Source: Globodera rostochiensis
Lineage: Eukaryota; Nematoda; Chromadorea; Rhabditida; Heteroderidae
DNA length: 64,000 nt
Direction of reading: 5' to 3'
Assembly (NCBI GenBank): GCA_018350325.1
Contig: JAEVLN010000025.1
Location: forward strand, 971,799 to 1,035,798
Shown here: positions 63,597 through 64,000 of the stretch, one piece after another
How positions within the stretch are numbered: the first letter of the stretch is position 1
How the letters are laid out: each line of letters starts with the position of its first letter
Translations under genes and position numbers: made by a program
The notes under the pieces: generated by a model
Databases searched by the model: none
Seen by the model: only the letters and a program-made list of their open reading frames with translations
What the model was told of the DNA's origin: nothing

Positions 63597-64000
63597 AAAG
63601 GACGATAAAATTCGGGCAATTTTGTTAATTGATTTTAAAATTTTTTAATTTTGCTATTCACAATTGTTTGCCATTTTTATAAAATAATGAATTAGTTGGA
63701 AAAATATTTATGAGATATCAGGAATATTGATTTGGTCCCGGCTCAAAAGCTATTGGCAATATTTGATTTATATGTTAATGCCCATTTCAATTGGGCTGGC
63801 ATTTATTACTTTTAATATTATTTATCAATGCTAAATAATTTAATTAATATTTGTAAAAATTTGTGAATATTTATTATTTTTTACAGAAATTTTTTAACAC
63901 CAAAATATTGACAATTTTCATATCGAATTTTACGTTTAAATTATTAAATTAATTGGATTTCATATATATCTTGCTAAGAAGTTATTTTGGCTGAATAAAA
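63597..64000 (+). promoter_or_regulatory. Upstream block of a further family copy beyond the window
   Basis: Starts 'aaggacgataaaattcgggc' like 61253 and runs through 'gagatatcaggaatattgat', 'gggctggcatttattacttt' and 'cttgctaagaagttattttggctgaataaaa', the sequence that immediately precedes the ATG at 61632. The start codon of the next copy is expected within a few bases of the right edge. Confidence 0.65.

Overview
The window reads as nuclear DNA of a nematode, probably a plant-parasitic tylenchid. This is inferred from an intact nematode-type Srsx chemoreceptor with eight small exons, short GT-AG introns of about 45-120 nt, AT-rich spacers dense in small DNA transposons, and a tandem family of small secreted proteins resembling lineage-expanded effectors. 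No ribosomal, mitochondrial or named housekeeping gene fixes the species.

The dominant content is one gene family present about 20 times on both strands, from about 170 to the right edge. A complete member has a hydrophobic secretion-signal-like N-terminus (MEEFWILILVxFFATNSLDK), a conserved acidic/Trp patch (FDEIFGEGWWDK), a variable number of 11-residue repeats of LGQIEPNSTDQ type, and then three basic helix-turn-helix-like modules, the third on a second exon after a short intron. Seven copies are intact by exon phasing: 11381-12433, 17056-19303, 21964-23133, 31294-32259, 41605-42603, 55103-56409 and 61632-62621. One is a short internally deleted ORF (15858-16154). The rest are pseudogenes or fragments. 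A related block lies upstream of most copies, and orphan copies of it occur where the gene is lost. The window ends inside the upstream block of a further copy.

Other genes are a complete 303-residue Srsx receptor (8073-9588, minus), a Cys-rich secreted protein perhaps of the CPG4 type (36914-38341, minus), a frameshift-riddled RGG/coiled-coil coding region (about 229-2433), and a few orphan coding scraps.

Mobile DNA makes up most of the remainder. A decayed Helitron with a Ulp1-like protease ORF, a Rep/PIF1-like region and a 43-bp minisatellite (about 42931-50480) interrupts the upstream block of the effector copy at 41605-42603. There is a decayed hAT transposase with a BED finger (about 13216-14785), many short terminal-inverted-repeat elements (one with a clear 8-bp target duplication), foldback elements, and tRNA-derived SINEs, one split by a 253-bp palindrome. 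Satellites include a 16-bp array that appears to be an expansion of the terminal repeat of a MITE seen at 40152-40385, and a 50-bp interleaved-palindrome array found twice in opposite orientation.

The overall picture is a fast-evolving multigene cluster embedded in transposon-rich DNA, where repeat-number change, duplication, transposon insertion and deletion all leave visible traces.
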